DNA from: Treponema sp.
Lineage (GTDB): Bacteria; Spirochaetota; Spirochaetia; Treponematales; Breznakiellaceae
Assembly: GCA_009781635.1 (NCBI GenBank)
Contig: WQXU01000008.1
Location: 45,411-109,410 of the forward strand
Length of the DNA stretch: 64,000 bases
Direction: 5' to 3'
In this document: positions 1 through 10,601 of the stretch, one piece after another
How the letters are laid out: each line of letters starts with the position of its first letter
Position numbering within the stretch: the first letter of the stretch is position 1
Translations under genes and position numbers: made by a program
The notes under the pieces: generated by a model
The model's database searches: none
What the model was told of the DNA's origin: nothing
The model's input: the letters and a program-made list of their open reading frames with translations, nothing else

Positions 1-1
1 C

Positions 2-448
2 GGCTCTGGTAAATATGATTTTATCAGGCTCAATTATCCCAACGGAGATATGGTTGGGCACACCGGTGTGTACAAGGCGGTAATTGAATCAATGGAAGGC
101 ATGGATGTTCAGCTTGGCAGGCTGAAAAAGGCGGCGGAAGAAAACGCAGCTGTTATGGTGATCACAGCAGATCACGGCAACAGTGACGATATGTTTGAGC
201 ACGACAAAAAAACCGGCGCAGTTACACTTAAAGAAGACGGTACGCCGAAAGCAAAAACAAGCCACAGCCTTAATCCCGTTCCATGCATCATATACGATCC
301 GCAATACAAGGGCGAATATCAAAATACACCTTTTGACAGCTGCCTTAATGAAGGCCTGGGAATAAGCTCTATTGCCGCAACCTGTATACAATTACTGGGG
401 CTGCTGCCGCCGGATACTTATGACAAACCGGTTTTGAAATTTAGTTGA
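2..448 (+). CDS. gpmI: 2,3-bisphosphoglycerate-independent phosphoglycerate mutase, C-terminal part
   Basis: The open frame enters from the left edge, so only the last 148 or so residues of the usual ~510-550 are present. The enzyme interconverts 3- and 2-phosphoglycerate in glycolysis, using two Mn ions. The first residues read YPNGDMVGHTG, a conserved block of the family. ADHGN with following acidic residues and the TSH-NPVP stretch are the metal and phosphate-binding blocks of the phosphatase-like domain. The gene ends with TGA at 446-448, and that stop overlaps the -35 box of the araB promoter. Family assignment is secure. The 5' end lies outside the window. Confidence 0.93.
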   Translation, partial: GSGKYDFIRLNYPNGDMVGHTGVYKAVIESMEGMDVQLGRLKKAAEENAAVMVITADHGNSDDMFEHDKKTGAVTLKEDGTPKAKTSHSLNPVPCIIYDPQYKGEYQNTPFDSCLNEGLGISSIAATCIQLLGLLPPDTYDKPVLKFS

Positions 449-473
449 GATATATCATATAACGATATATAAT
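445..473 (+). promoter_or_regulatory. Promoter of the arabinose operon
   Basis: TTGAGA (445-450) and TATAAT (468-473) are separated by exactly 17 bases. The -35 box overlaps the stop codon of the upstream mutase gene. The expected start of transcription is about 480, next to the araB ATG at 479, so the message would have almost no leader. There is no Shine-Dalgarno sequence before that ATG, which fits a leaderless start. Confidence 0.6.
450..470. promoter_or_regulatory. Inverted repeat inside araB promoter, possible operator
   Basis: ATATATC (450-456) and GATATAT (464-470) form a perfect 7-bp inverted repeat with a 7-base centre. It lies in the spacer between the -35 and -10 boxes, where a bound repressor would block RNA polymerase. 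A sugar-responsive regulator is a plausible partner, but none is encoded nearby. The sequence is very AT-rich, so chance is possible. Confidence 0.35.
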
Positions 474-478
474 AGCTC

Positions 479-2110
479 ATGTATCAAGCTCATAACCGCG
501 ATGCTGCCTGCAAAAGCATTAACGAAGGGAAAACATCTCTTGGCATCGAGCTTGGGTCTACCCGTATTAAAGCAGTATTAATAGATGAAAATTTTACGCC
601 TATTGCCGCAGGGAGCCATTACTGGGAAAACCAGCTTGAAGACGGAATATGGACATATCATCTTGATAATGTATGGACAGGATTACAAAACTGCTTTCAT
701 AATTTGTCTTTGGATGTAAAAAATAATTATAATCTGGAAATTTCATCTGTTGGTGCAATCGGTGTTTCTGCAATGATGCACGGCTATTTGGCATTTGATA
801 GGGACGGCGTACAGCTTGCCCAATTCCGTACATGGCGGAATACAACAACCGGAAAAGCCGCAAGCCTGCTCACCGAAAAATTAAAATTCAATATACCCCT
901 GCGCTGGAGCATTGCTCATTTGTATCAGGCGATGCTGGATGATGAGCCCCATGTAAAAAACATTGATTATCTTACAACCCTTGCAGGTTATGTGCACTGG
1001 AAGCTGACAGGAAAAAAAGCGCTGGGCATTGATGACGCTTCCGGCATGTTTCCTGTTGACAGCATCACGCAAAATTACGATTGTCAAATGCTCAAGCAGT
1101 TCAATGAATTTGCATCCGGTTTAAATTATAGCTGGAATATAAATGAAATCCTGCCTGATATAATAAAAGCAGGAGATACAGCAGGCTCTCTTACGCAGGA
1201 AGGAGCAATGCTTTTGAATCCGGAAGGTTTATTGAAGGCAGGCATCCCGTTCTGCCCTCCGGAAGGCGATGCAGGCACAGGCATGGTTGCAACTAACAGC
1301 ATAGCGGAAAGAACCGGCAATATTTCGGCGGGCACATCGATTTTTGCAATGATTGTTCTGGAAAAGAATCTGTCAAAGGTTTATCCGGAAATTGATATAG
1401 TTGCAACTCCAGACGGAAAACCTGTAGCCATGGTTCACTGCAATAATTGTACTTCTGATATCGACGCATGGGTGAAGTTATTAAGTGAAGCTGCAGAAAT
1501 TACGGGCAATAAAAACAATGATAAAACGGCTTTTTATGCTGCGCTTTACAGCAAAGCTCTTGAAGCGGACATCGACTGCGGAGGGCTTCTCTCCTATAAT
1601 TACATTTCCGGTGAGCCTATTACAGGATTGAAAGAAGGGCGCCCCGTCTTTACAAGGCTTGCGGACAGTAAATTTACACTTGCAAATTTTATAAGAACAA
1701 TGCTTTTTTCTGCCTTTGGAACCTTAAAATACGGCATGGACATTCTTACCGAGAAGGAAAATGTCCGCATAGACAGTCTGCTCGGCCACGGCGGTTTATT
1801 TAAAACAAAAGGCGCAGGACAAAAACTTTTATCCGGCGCGCTAAACACTCCTGTTTCTGTAATGGAGGCATCCGCCGCAGAAGGCGGAGCCTGGGGTATC
1901 GCGCTTCTTGCCGCATTTATGCTTTATAAAAGGCATTCAAACAAAGGCTTAACCCTTGAGCAATTTTTGTCAAACAATGTTTTTGCAAACCTTGAAAGCA
2001 TAAAGGTTTACCCCGCTTCTGATGATGTAAAAAGTTTTAAAATATTTATGCAGAGGTACACTGCGGGCATGGAAATAGAAAGGGCTGCGGTTAAAAATTT
2101 TAAAGGATGA
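479..2110 (+). CDS. araB: FGGY-family carbohydrate kinase, probable L-ribulokinase
   Basis: This predicted cytoplasmic kinase phosphorylates L-ribulose to L-ribulose 5-phosphate, the second step of arabinose breakdown. It has the actin-like ATPase fold of the FGGY family: a GIELGST phosphate loop at residues 22-28, a GDAGTGMV block at 263-270 with the likely catalytic Asp264, and a second phosphate segment NISAGTS near 281. At 543 residues it has the usual length. The specificity call rests on the next two genes, araA and araD, because the sequence alone would also fit a xylulokinase-like kinase. It overlaps araA by ATGA. No ribosome site precedes ATG 479 and no later in-frame Met precedes the ATPase motif, so a leaderless start is likely. 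Confidence 0.88.
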   Translation: MYQAHNRDAACKSINEGKTSLGIELGSTRIKAVLIDENFTPIAAGSHYWENQLEDGIWTYHLDNVWTGLQNCFHNLSLDVKNNYNLEISSVGAIGVSAMMHGYLAFDRDGVQLAQFRTWRNTTTGKAASLLTEKLKFNIPLRWSIAHLYQAMLDDEPHVKNIDYLTTLAGYVHWKLTGKKALGIDDASGMFPVDSITQNYDCQMLKQFNEFASGLNYSWNINEILPDIIKAGDTAGSLTQEGAMLLNPEGLLKAGIPFCPPEGDAGTGMVATNSIAERTGNISAGTSIFAMIVLEKNLSKVYPEIDIVATPDGKPVAMVHCNNCTSDIDAWVKLLSEAAEITGNKNNDKTAFYAALYSKALEADIDCGGLLSYNYISGEPITGLKEGRPVFTRLADSKFTLANFIRTMLFSAFGTLKYGMDILTEKENVRIDSLLGHGGLFKTKGAGQKLLSGALNTPVSVMEASAAEGGAWGIALLAAFMLYKRHSNKGLTLEQFLSNNVFANLESIKVYPASDDVKSFKIFMQRYTAGMEIERAAVKNFKG

Positions 2111-3609
2111 TAAATATGGATTTAGAAAACTGCGAATACTGGTTTATTGCCGGAAGTCAGGATCTGTACGGAGAAGAAACTCTTAAGCAGGTTGCTTCAC
2201 ATGCAGCAATAATGACAGATGATTTTAATAATGAACCTTCATTTCCGGGGAGAATAATATTAAAACCAACAGCAAAATCGCCATCAATAATCCGCGGCCT
2301 TTTTGAAGAAGCAAATGCATCTTCTTCCTGCGCCGGCATTATCACATGGATGCATACTTTTTCTCCGTCAAAGATGTGGATACAGGCCCTTGCTGTAAAC
2401 CGGAAACCGGTTCTTCATCTTCATACCCAGTTTAACCGTGATATACCCTGGGCTTCAATCGATATGGATTTTATGAATTTAAATCAGTCGGCGCACGGCG
2501 ACAGGGAGCACGGTTATATTCACACACGTATGAAGCTGCCCCGAAAAGTTATAGCGGGCTACTGGCAGGATAAGGAATTGCGCCGCAGAATGGGAGTATG
2601 GATGCGGGCGGCTGCAGCTAAACAGGACGGCATGAACAAAACCGTGCTGCGCCTTGGAGATAACATGCGGGAAGTTGCAGTAACAGAAGGAGACAAGGTT
2701 GAAGCGCAGATAAAAATGGGCTGGCAGGTTAATACCTGGGGTATAGGCGAGCTTGCCCAGCGTTATGCGCAAGTAACCGCCGCCAAAGCGGAAGAATTTG
2801 CAGAAGAATACGAAAATACTTACGAACTTGCAGCGGAGCTGAAGCAAAATGGCAGCGCAAGATGCGCCATGCTTGAACAGGCAAAAATAGAAATTGCCCT
2901 TAAGGAAATGCTCGAAGCGGAAAACGCCGGAGCTTTTACAACTACCTTTCAGGATCTTCACGGCTTACCGCAATTGCCGGGTCTTGCCGCGCAGAGGCTT
3001 ATGGAACAGGGTTACGGTTTCGGCGCGGAAGGAGACTGGAAGCAATCTATGTTAACGCGCTGCGCAAAAGTAATGGCAGCAGGCCTTGAAGGCGGCGTCT
3101 CTTTCATGGAGGATTACACCTACCACCTGGAGAAAGGCAGGGAAGCGGCTCTTGGCGCGCACATGCTTGAGATATGCCCCTCCATTGCAGAAAAAAAACC
3201 GCGTATAGAAGTACATCCCCTTTCCATCGGCGGAAAAAATGATCCTGCCCGCATGGTATTTAATGCAAAGGCAGGACCTGCTGTTCTTGCAACGCTTGTG
3301 GATCTTGGCAGCCGTTTCAGAATGATAGTCAATGAAATAGAAACTATAAAGATTGAAAACGAGATGCCTCTTCTTCCTGTTGCCCGCGCGCTCTGGAAGC
3401 CTTACCCAAATCTTACAGATTCAGCAGAAGCCTGGATTTTATGCGGAGGCACACACCATAGCGTTTATACAAGCGCGCTTGATGCAGAATATTTCCGCGA
3501 TTGGGCGCAAATGTGCGGCATTGAGTTTGTACTAATCGACGGAAGCACAAGGCCAAACAGGCTTCAGGATGAGCTTCGCTGGAGTGATGCTTACTATTCG
3601 CACAGATAG
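2107..3609 (+). CDS. araA: L-arabinose isomerase
   Basis: This isomerase converts L-arabinose to L-ribulose with Mn2+. It has 500 residues, the same length as the E. coli enzyme. The amino terminus ([12 protein letters not shown]) and the metal and substrate blocks ([18 protein letters not shown], and a late GGTHHS) are all typical of AraA, with the metal-binding Glu and His residues in place. The ATG lies inside the araB stop (ATGA, 2107-2110), which implies translational coupling. The second gene of araBAD plus arabinofuranosidase, it shows no sign of decay. Confidence 0.96.
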   Translation: MINMDLENCEYWFIAGSQDLYGEETLKQVASHAAIMTDDFNNEPSFPGRIILKPTAKSPSIIRGLFEEANASSSCAGIITWMHTFSPSKMWIQALAVNRKPVLHLHTQFNRDIPWASIDMDFMNLNQSAHGDREHGYIHTRMKLPRKVIAGYWQDKELRRRMGVWMRAAAAKQDGMNKTVLRLGDNMREVAVTEGDKVEAQIKMGWQVNTWGIGELAQRYAQVTAAKAEEFAEEYENTYELAAELKQNGSARCAMLEQAKIEIALKEMLEAENAGAFTTTFQDLHGLPQLPGLAAQRLMEQGYGFGAEGDWKQSMLTRCAKVMAAGLEGGVSFMEDYTYHLEKGREAALGAHMLEICPSIAEKKPRIEVHPLSIGGKNDPARMVFNAKAGPAVLATLVDLGSRFRMIVNEIETIKIENEMPLLPVARALWKPYPNLTDSAEAWILCGGTHHSVYTSALDAEYFRDWAQMCGIEFVLIDGSTRPNRLQDELRWSDAYYSHR

Positions 3610-3617
3610 GAGTTTTA

Positions 3618-4316
3618 ATGTCATACAGAGCATTGCAGGAAGAAGCATACGAAGCTAACCTTGAAATAAAAAGAAAAAAATTAGCCCTTTACACATGGGG
3701 AAATTCTTCCGCATTTGATCCGCAAAAGCGCGTATTGGCAATTAAACCGTCCGGAGTAGATTACGATGCTCTAAAACCTGAATTGATGGTTATTGTAGAT
3801 CTTGAGGGAAACATAATAGAAGGAGAGCTAAAGCCGTCCTCTGATACAAATACTCATCTTGTTTTATACCGTAAGTTTCCTGATTTACGCGGGATTACTC
3901 ATACTCACTCAACCTATGCGGTTGCCTGGGCGCAGGCAGGAATGCCGGTTCCGGTTTTCGGCACCACTCATGCCGATCACCTGACGGATGAGGTTCCCTG
4001 CACGGATTTTATGAGCCTAGAATCAACAGAGAATAATTATGAATTTGAAACCGGAAATTTAATAACACAGACAATAAGAAAAAATAATTTTGATCCTGCT
4101 AATGTCAACATGATTCTTGTTGCAGGACACGGCCCCTTTACATGGGGCAGCAGCGCTTCTGCATCTGTATACAACTGCGTTGTTCTTGAAGAAATTTGCA
4201 AAATGGCATTTCTTACATTGACAATTAACCCCCTTGTAAAATCACTTCCGGAGCACATAACAAAAAAACACTGGGAACGCAAACACGGCAAAGACGCATA
4301 CTACGGACAGCGTTAA
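3618..4316 (+). CDS. araD: L-ribulose-5-phosphate 4-epimerase
   Basis: This class II aldolase-like enzyme converts L-ribulose 5-phosphate to D-xylulose 5-phosphate, which enters the pentose phosphate pathway. It has 232 residues, as in E. coli AraD. The zinc ligands are visible as HTHS followed by YAVAWAQ, and a later VAGHGPFTWG supplies the third His. The start ATG follows a GGAG ribosome site eight bases after araA. Its place between araA and an arabinofuranosidase supports ribulose phosphate as substrate rather than fuculose phosphate. Confidence 0.95.
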   Translation: MSYRALQEEAYEANLEIKRKKLALYTWGNSSAFDPQKRVLAIKPSGVDYDALKPELMVIVDLEGNIIEGELKPSSDTNTHLVLYRKFPDLRGITHTHSTYAVAWAQAGMPVPVFGTTHADHLTDEVPCTDFMSLESTENNYEFETGNLITQTIRKNNFDPANVNMILVAGHGPFTWGSSASASVYNCVVLEEICKMAFLTLTINPLVKSLPEHITKKHWERKHGKDAYYGQR

Positions 4317-5831
<1,515 letters not shown>

Positions 5832-5872
5832 TAGATTGCAACAGTCAAATGTTTTTTAATAAATTCTCCTGT

Positions 5873-5946
5873 CGGGCAACCCGGATTTGAACCGGGGACC
5901 CCAAGTCCCCCAGACTTGTACGCTAAACCAACTGCGCTATTGCCCG
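5873..5946 (-). tRNA. tRNA-Pro (anticodon GGG)
   Basis: The reverse strand folds into a full cloverleaf. The 7-bp acceptor stem is CGGGCAA with TTGCCCG, the anticodon stem is CAAGT with ACTTG around loop CTGGGGG, and the T arm is CCCGG/CCGGG with loop TTCAAAT. The anticodon is GGG, which reads CCC and CCU. CCA is not encoded. The acceptor stem continues outward in flanking DNA as a nearly perfect inverted repeat (one mismatch, then ten paired bases), so the primary transcript has an unusually long stem. Confidence 0.96.
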
Positions 5947-6016
5947 TCAGGAGAATCTGCCGCAAGGAACATCGATCATTTCTGATTGCAAAAAGACTGG
6001 TTATGTTCCATAAAAG

Positions 6017-6046
6017 AAGATAGCACTAAATTTAAGTCTTTGTCAA
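6017..6046 (-). promoter_or_regulatory. Promoter of tRNA-Pro
   Basis: On the reverse strand TTGACA (6046-6041) and TATCTT (6022-6017) are 18 bases apart. They would start transcription near 6010, about 64 bases before the mature tRNA end at 5946. The rest of 5832-6079 outside the tRNA shows nothing else. Confidence 0.55.
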
Positions 6047-6079
6047 TGGAAGCAATTCTTTATTTAAAAAACATTTTCT

Positions 6080-7264
6080 TTACGGCATTTCTACAATAGG
6101 ATCAGGGCGCGGATTACGCAGCTGACTGACAGCGCGTCCATGCCATTCACCCGCCTGAGGCTGGGAAGCAAGAAAGCTCCATAAGTTACGCGCAACAGAT
6201 ATCTTTCCGTTCCGGAACAGGCTGGCTCCGAAATAGTAAACTGTTTTAAAATACTCAACTTCATCAATATACGACAAGAGAAGCCTGTTTTTATTTATCT
6301 CCTGCGCAAGCGCCGCAAGATTGGTAAACTTAAAATCAAATTGCCCGCGCTGGATTTCTTCTATAATGATTGTATTTTGAATAAGGAACGCAAACATAAG
6401 ATGCTGTTCGGCGAACGGGCGTCCCTGCGCGGCGTAATAATATCCTAAAAGCCTGTGCGCCTGTTCAACGATGCCGTTATTGTATCTGTACAATTCCATA
6501 AAACGATCAATCCCGTGATCCGTTAATGTCCTTGTCATTGCAGTCCTTGCAAATGAAGCGGATGCCTGTTCATATGGAAGCACGCCTGTATTGCTCTGCG
6601 CCCTGCCTGCATTTGCCCAGAGCGTATCTGATTCGTTAATCAATGAAAGATAGGCCCTTTCCATCTCGGCGTATTCCTGCCTTGTTCTGAGCATATCTGC
6701 GATTTTATATTGCAGTGTTACTGTAAAACCGGAATCTTCAAGAGTATCGCGCATGGAAAAAGCTCTGCGATACTGGGACAATGCAAGGGACAGCTCCCCT
6801 TCGACCCTGTAAACTTCTCCAATCCAGTATTCAGCTTCCGGATAATTTTTTAATTTATCAAAGGCTGCAAGCGCAGCGGCGGCTGAATTGTTAAAGCTTG
6901 CTTTCGGAAAGCGGTAATAAAGTTCCTGCAAAGCGGAGAACGCTGCCGTATAACGGCGCTCCAGCGAATAACGCTCTACCCTGTCAAGAGAATCTCCTAT
7001 ACGGCGCACTTCGTTAATTGAAAGCAAATGCACTAAATCCCTTTCCATCTGTTCATACATGGCCCGTCTCTGGCGCCGCGCATCCTCAAAGGACATTAAT
7101 GCGGAGCCGAAATTACCATTACGGAATAATTGCTTTCCCTGCTCCAATAATAACCACCAGGGCTGCGCAGCCTGCTGGGAAAACAAGGGCAGTGAAGACA
7201 TAATAAAAACAAACAGAACCGGCAAAAAAATGCGGAAAATATTTGCCCTGATATTGTTATTCAT
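6080..7264 (-). CDS. Secreted TPR-like protein, function unknown
   Basis: The protein has 394 residues with an N-terminal signal peptide (a hydrophobic stretch at about 8-28 ending LPLFSQQ, with no lipobox), so it is exported. The rest is helical with tetratricopeptide-like units, for example a GKQLFRNGNFGSALMSFEDA segment near 48 and others around 140-190. Such proteins usually scaffold envelope complexes. Its ATG overlaps the ispG TGA (ATGA), so the two are coupled, although no functional link to isoprenoid synthesis is evident. The product cannot be named more precisely. Confidence 0.75.
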   Translation of the reverse strand: MNNNIRANIFRIFLPVLFVFIMSSLPLFSQQAAQPWWLLLEQGKQLFRNGNFGSALMSFEDARRQRRAMYEQMERDLVHLLSINEVRRIGDSLDRVERYSLERRYTAAFSALQELYYRFPKASFNNSAAAALAAFDKLKNYPEAEYWIGEVYRVEGELSLALSQYRRAFSMRDTLEDSGFTVTLQYKIADMLRTRQEYAEMERAYLSLINESDTLWANAGRAQSNTGVLPYEQASASFARTAMTRTLTDHGIDRFMELYRYNNGIVEQAHRLLGYYYAAQGRPFAEQHLMFAFLIQNTIIIEEIQRGQFDFKFTNLAALAQEINKNRLLLSYIDEVEYFKTVYYFGASLFRNGKISVARNLWSFLASQPQAGEWHGRAVSQLRNPRPDPIVEMP

Positions 7265-8352
7265 AATTTTTCAAGTTCCTCTTCAAATGCCATGTCAGCC
7301 TGACTGGATGTAATTGTTCTTACTATATTGCCAAGCCTGAAAATCAACACCTTATCTCCTGCACCTGTAATTCCAAGATCGGCATGTTTTGCTTCTACAG
7401 GACCGTTAACCTCGCATCCCATAATTGCCACTGTTATATCTTTTTTAAGGGCGTATAACCTTGGCATCCAGCGGCTTGTAAAACCGTGTGTGTCAAAACC
7501 ATGCCTGCCGCAGCGGGGGCATGAAATAATATTAACCCCCCGGCAGCTTAGCCTTGCATTTTCCGGCGCAATACGGGCTGCAGCCGCAACAATTTCCCTT
7601 CCTGCAATAATCTCATTCTCCATGGTATCCGAAAGCGAAATCCTTACAGTATCGCCTATACCCTCTTTAAAGAGCATCAGAAGAGCCGCCATATTTCTTG
7701 CTACCCCGGCTGCCAGCGGACCTGCTTCAGTGACCCCCACATGGAGGGGTGCATCAGTTCTTGCGCTTAGAATTTTGTTCGCATTTATAGTATCGGCAAT
7801 TGTGCTGGCTTTCATTGATACCAGATAGTTTGTAAAGCCGAATTCTTCAAATACGGCTATTTCCCGTTCGGCAGCCTGTACCAGCGCTTCTGTAACAGAG
7901 CCCTTGCGAAGATCATCAGGCAGGCTTCCTGCATTTACTCCTATGCGGATTGGTATATTTCCTTTGGCAGCTTTTTCAAGCACAAGATGCACCTTGTCCC
8001 TGCTGCCGATATTGCCGGGGTTAATGCGAATCTTGGCTGCCGGGAAATCCATGCAGCGAAGCGCAATTTTATAGTCAAAATGAATATCCGCAGCAAGAGG
8101 CATAGTAACCATTTCACAAAGACGTCCAAAAACTTCAGCGGATTTAATATCGGGAACCGCAAAACGCAGAAGACCGCAGCCCAGGGATTGCAGCATGTTT
8201 ATATGCTCTCTGGCGCTGTCCAAATCTTCCAATGACAGTCTTTCCTTCCACATTGTCTGGATAACAACAGGGTTTGTACCTCCAATGAAAACAGGGAGAA
8301 TATGGGAAAACCCTCCTATTTTTACAACTTTAGTAATTCTTTCTTGTTTCAT
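7261..8352 (-). CDS. ispG: (E)-4-hydroxy-3-methylbut-2-enyl-diphosphate synthase
   Basis: This [4Fe-4S] enzyme performs the penultimate step of the MEP isoprenoid pathway, making HMBPP from MEcPP. It has 363 residues, the short bacterial form. The cluster ligands are visible as CPRC (Cys278, Cys281) and Cys313 with Glu320. The usual NGPGEA block reads NGPVEA here, a Gly-to-Val change next to the ligand Glu. The N-terminal TIM barrel is intact. IspH, the next enzyme, is encoded at 10.6 kb on the other strand, so both last MEP steps are here. The gene is divergent from amrA across 32 bases. Confidence 0.95.
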   Translation of the reverse strand: MKQERITKVVKIGGFSHILPVFIGGTNPVVIQTMWKERLSLEDLDSAREHINMLQSLGCGLLRFAVPDIKSAEVFGRLCEMVTMPLAADIHFDYKIALRCMDFPAAKIRINPGNIGSRDKVHLVLEKAAKGNIPIRIGVNAGSLPDDLRKGSVTEALVQAAEREIAVFEEFGFTNYLVSMKASTIADTINANKILSARTDAPLHVGVTEAGPLAAGVARNMAALLMLFKEGIGDTVRISLSDTMENEIIAGREIVAAAARIAPENARLSCRGVNIISCPRCGRHGFDTHGFTSRWMPRLYALKKDITVAIMGCEVNGPVEAKHADLGITGAGDKVLIFRLGNIVRTITSSQADMAFEEELEKL

Positions 8353-8362
8353 TAAAAGTACC

Positions 8363-8376
8363 TATATTATAATATA
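8363..8376. promoter_or_regulatory. Palindromic -10 region between ispG and the AMMECR1 gene
   Basis: TATATTATAATATA is a perfect 14-base palindrome in the 32-base divergent gap. It contains TATAAT on both strands (8368-8373 on +). For the rightward gene the -10 ends 11 bases before the ATG at 8385, giving a leader of only about five bases and no ribosome site. The -35 boxes are weak. Confidence 0.4.
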
Positions 8377-8384
8377 GTAAAGAC

Positions 8385-8945
8385 ATGGAATTCACCATAA
8401 CTGCAAAGGAACAAAAAATTCTGCTTACCCAGGCGCGCGAATCTATCGCAGCCAGGCTGGAAGGCCGCAAGCCATCCTTCTGCAATGATATAGATAAAGA
8501 CTTAAATCTTTACACACCCTGCGGCGCATTTGTTTCGCTGCATTTACAAAACGGCAGTTTGCGCGGCTGTATTGGCAGGATGACTGCAAGCCTTCCGCTA
8601 ATCGAGACTGTCAGATTGATGGCAAAAGAAGCGGCATTTAATGATCCGCGTTTTCCGCCGTTAAGACCGGATGAACTGGAAAAGTGCTGTATCGAGATTT
8701 CCGCGCTCTCTCCCATGGAGCCCTGTCCTGATCCGCAAAAAATAAAGATAGGCGTTCATGGAATACTGTTAACAGGGCGGGGACGTTCAGGAGTACTTCT
8801 GCCTCAGGTTCCTGTTGAACAGGGCTGGAATCTTGATGAATACCTTGATTTTATTTGTGTTAAAGCGGGCTTGCCTCCCGGCTCCTGTCAGGCGCCTGAT
8901 ACTGAAGTTTATACTTTTACAGCTATTGTTTTTTCAGAGGAGTAA
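8385..8945 (+). CDS. AMMECR1-domain protein (AmmeMemoRadiSam system protein A)
   Basis: The protein is a 186-residue AMMECR1 domain with the family signature LRGCIG at residues 59-64, preceded by GAFVSLH and followed by KEAAFNDPRFPPL. In many bacteria this domain accompanies a Memo-like protein and a radical SAM protein, but neither partner is in the window. The biochemical role is not settled, and a link to protein or RNA modification has been proposed. It starts almost at its own promoter and lies 8 bases before murE, so it may be cotranscribed with murE and ispH. Confidence 0.88.
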   Translation: MEFTITAKEQKILLTQARESIAARLEGRKPSFCNDIDKDLNLYTPCGAFVSLHLQNGSLRGCIGRMTASLPLIETVRLMAKEAAFNDPRFPPLRPDELEKCCIEISALSPMEPCPDPQKIKIGVHGILLTGRGRSGVLLPQVPVEQGWNLDEYLDFICVKAGLPPGSCQAPDTEVYTFTAIVFSEE

Positions 8946-8953
8946 GGCAGAAT

Positions 8954-10588
8954 ATGCACCAGCATCTCTCACAATTTTTTACAAAGGATGTCGCAGAAAG
9001 GGGAGGTTTTACAACTGCAGAATTGAACCTGGATCCGCAGGTTACAGGACTTGAGTATGATTCGCGCAAGGTAGAAAAGGGTTATCTTTTTTTTGCATTG
9101 CCTGGTTTGCATACAGACGGAAGCCTTTATATAAAAGATGCAATTAAAAACGGAGCCGCAGTAATAGTGCACGAAAATGAGATCGCGGATAAAGATTCCA
9201 ATATTGTATATCTGAAAACAAAAAATGCCCGCTTTGCAATGTCTCCCGTTTCCGCAGCTTATTATAATTATCCTTCGCGCGATTTACTTATAACAGGCAT
9301 CACCGGAACGGAAGGAAAAAGCACAACTACATATCTTGTCTGGCAGCTGCTGGGATTACTTGGGAAAAAGGCGGGGTTTATCTCAACCGTTCAGCACTGT
9401 CTTGGCGGCGATGTATTATGGAACAGCGAGCATCAAACTACGCCGGAAGCCCCTGTTGTCCAGCGCCTTTTAAGGGAAATGGCAGATAAGGGTTGTGAAT
9501 ATGCGGTGCTGGAATCCAGCTCTCACGGTCTTTCGCCGAGAACAAACCGACTTGGCGATGTTGAGTTCTGTTCGGGAGTACTTACAAATCTTACGCATGA
9601 TCATCTTGAGTTTCACGGGACATGGGAACAGTACAGGGATGACAAGGCAAATCTTTTCCGCGCGCTTAACCGCTGGACACTTGACTTGCCGGGACTGCAG
9701 GAAAACAAAGAATCTTTTTCAGCGCGCTCTTTATTTTTTGGGCCCTTTGGCGTTGTCAATGCTGATGATAAAAGCTCCACATTCTTTATAAATGCGACGC
9801 AGCACAAGGTATTCACTTTCAGCCCCGGCGGAAGATACGGCGACATTATTCTTGAAGCGATTAAAAGCAATGCCGGCGGAAACTGGTATTCCGTTTTTAT
9901 TCCGGCTTTAAAAGAGCATATTAACATAAGAGACAATCTTCCCGGAGCCTATAATTCAGCTAACGTTTTGGCTGCCATTCTTGTTATATCAGGCTTGTTA
10001 AAGCTTCCCTTGCGTGATATAACGCCTTTTGTAAAATATTTAAAACCTGTAAAAGGCAGAATGACAAATATCAGCAAGGGGCAGCCGTATGAAGTCGTTG
10101 TGGATTTTGCCCACACTCCTTCTTCATACCAGACAATTTTTCCTCCGCTTCGCGCAAGACTGAATAAAACAGGCGGCAGGATTATCAGCCTCTTTGGTTC
10201 CGCCGGGGAGCGTGATATATTAAAACGCGCGGAACAGGGGCAGATTGCAGCTCTCTACTCCGATATAATAATCATTACAGATGAAGATCCTCGCAGTGAA
10301 AACCCTATGAGCATTCTGGAAGAAATTGCAAAGGGAGTAACTTCCCAGAATAAAAATATTTTTAAACGCAGCTCTTCTTTGCAGAACAGCGATAATGAAA
10401 ATCTTTTTCTTATACCAGACAGGCCTTTGGCAATCCGCAAGGCACTTTCTCTGGCGCGTAAAAATGATCTTGTCTTAATGCTTGGCAAGGGTCATGAAAA
10501 CTCTATAATATATTCAAATCATGTAATGCCCTATGATGAAATTACCGAGGCGGAAAAAGCACTGGATGAACTTGGTTTTAACCTTTAA
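8954..10588 (+). CDS. murE: UDP-N-acetylmuramoyl-tripeptide synthetase
   Basis: This ATP-dependent cytoplasmic ligase adds the third amino acid to the peptidoglycan stem peptide. It has 544 residues with the Mur ligase layout: an N-terminal UDP-binding domain, the P-loop GTEGKSTT at 118-125, the carbamylated Lys in KANLF near 231, and a C-terminal domain. The amino-acid selecting motif reads EDPR (444-447), not the DNPR of diaminopimelate enzymes nor the DNPA type of many lysine enzymes. Treponemes are known to have ornithine in peptidoglycan, so ornithine is the likely substrate, but that is inference. A GGAG ribosome site precedes the ATG. Confidence 0.93.
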   Translation: MHQHLSQFFTKDVAERGGFTTAELNLDPQVTGLEYDSRKVEKGYLFFALPGLHTDGSLYIKDAIKNGAAVIVHENEIADKDSNIVYLKTKNARFAMSPVSAAYYNYPSRDLLITGITGTEGKSTTTYLVWQLLGLLGKKAGFISTVQHCLGGDVLWNSEHQTTPEAPVVQRLLREMADKGCEYAVLESSSHGLSPRTNRLGDVEFCSGVLTNLTHDHLEFHGTWEQYRDDKANLFRALNRWTLDLPGLQENKESFSARSLFFGPFGVVNADDKSSTFFINATQHKVFTFSPGGRYGDIILEAIKSNAGGNWYSVFIPALKEHINIRDNLPGAYNSANVLAAILVISGLLKLPLRDITPFVKYLKPVKGRMTNISKGQPYEVVVDFAHTPSSYQTIFPPLRARLNKTGGRIISLFGSAGERDILKRAEQGQIAALYSDIIIITDEDPRSENPMSILEEIAKGVTSQNKNIFKRSSSLQNSDNENLFLIPDRPLAIRKALSLARKNDLVLMLGKGHENSIIYSNHVMPYDEITEAEKALDELGFNL

Positions 10589-10601
10589 CAGGATATAAAA
10601 A

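Noticed and set aside
5862..5957. Attachment site of an integrative element at tRNA-Pro
   Set aside because: No duplicated tRNA end, integrase or island lies on either side; the flanks are arabinose and isoprenoid genes.
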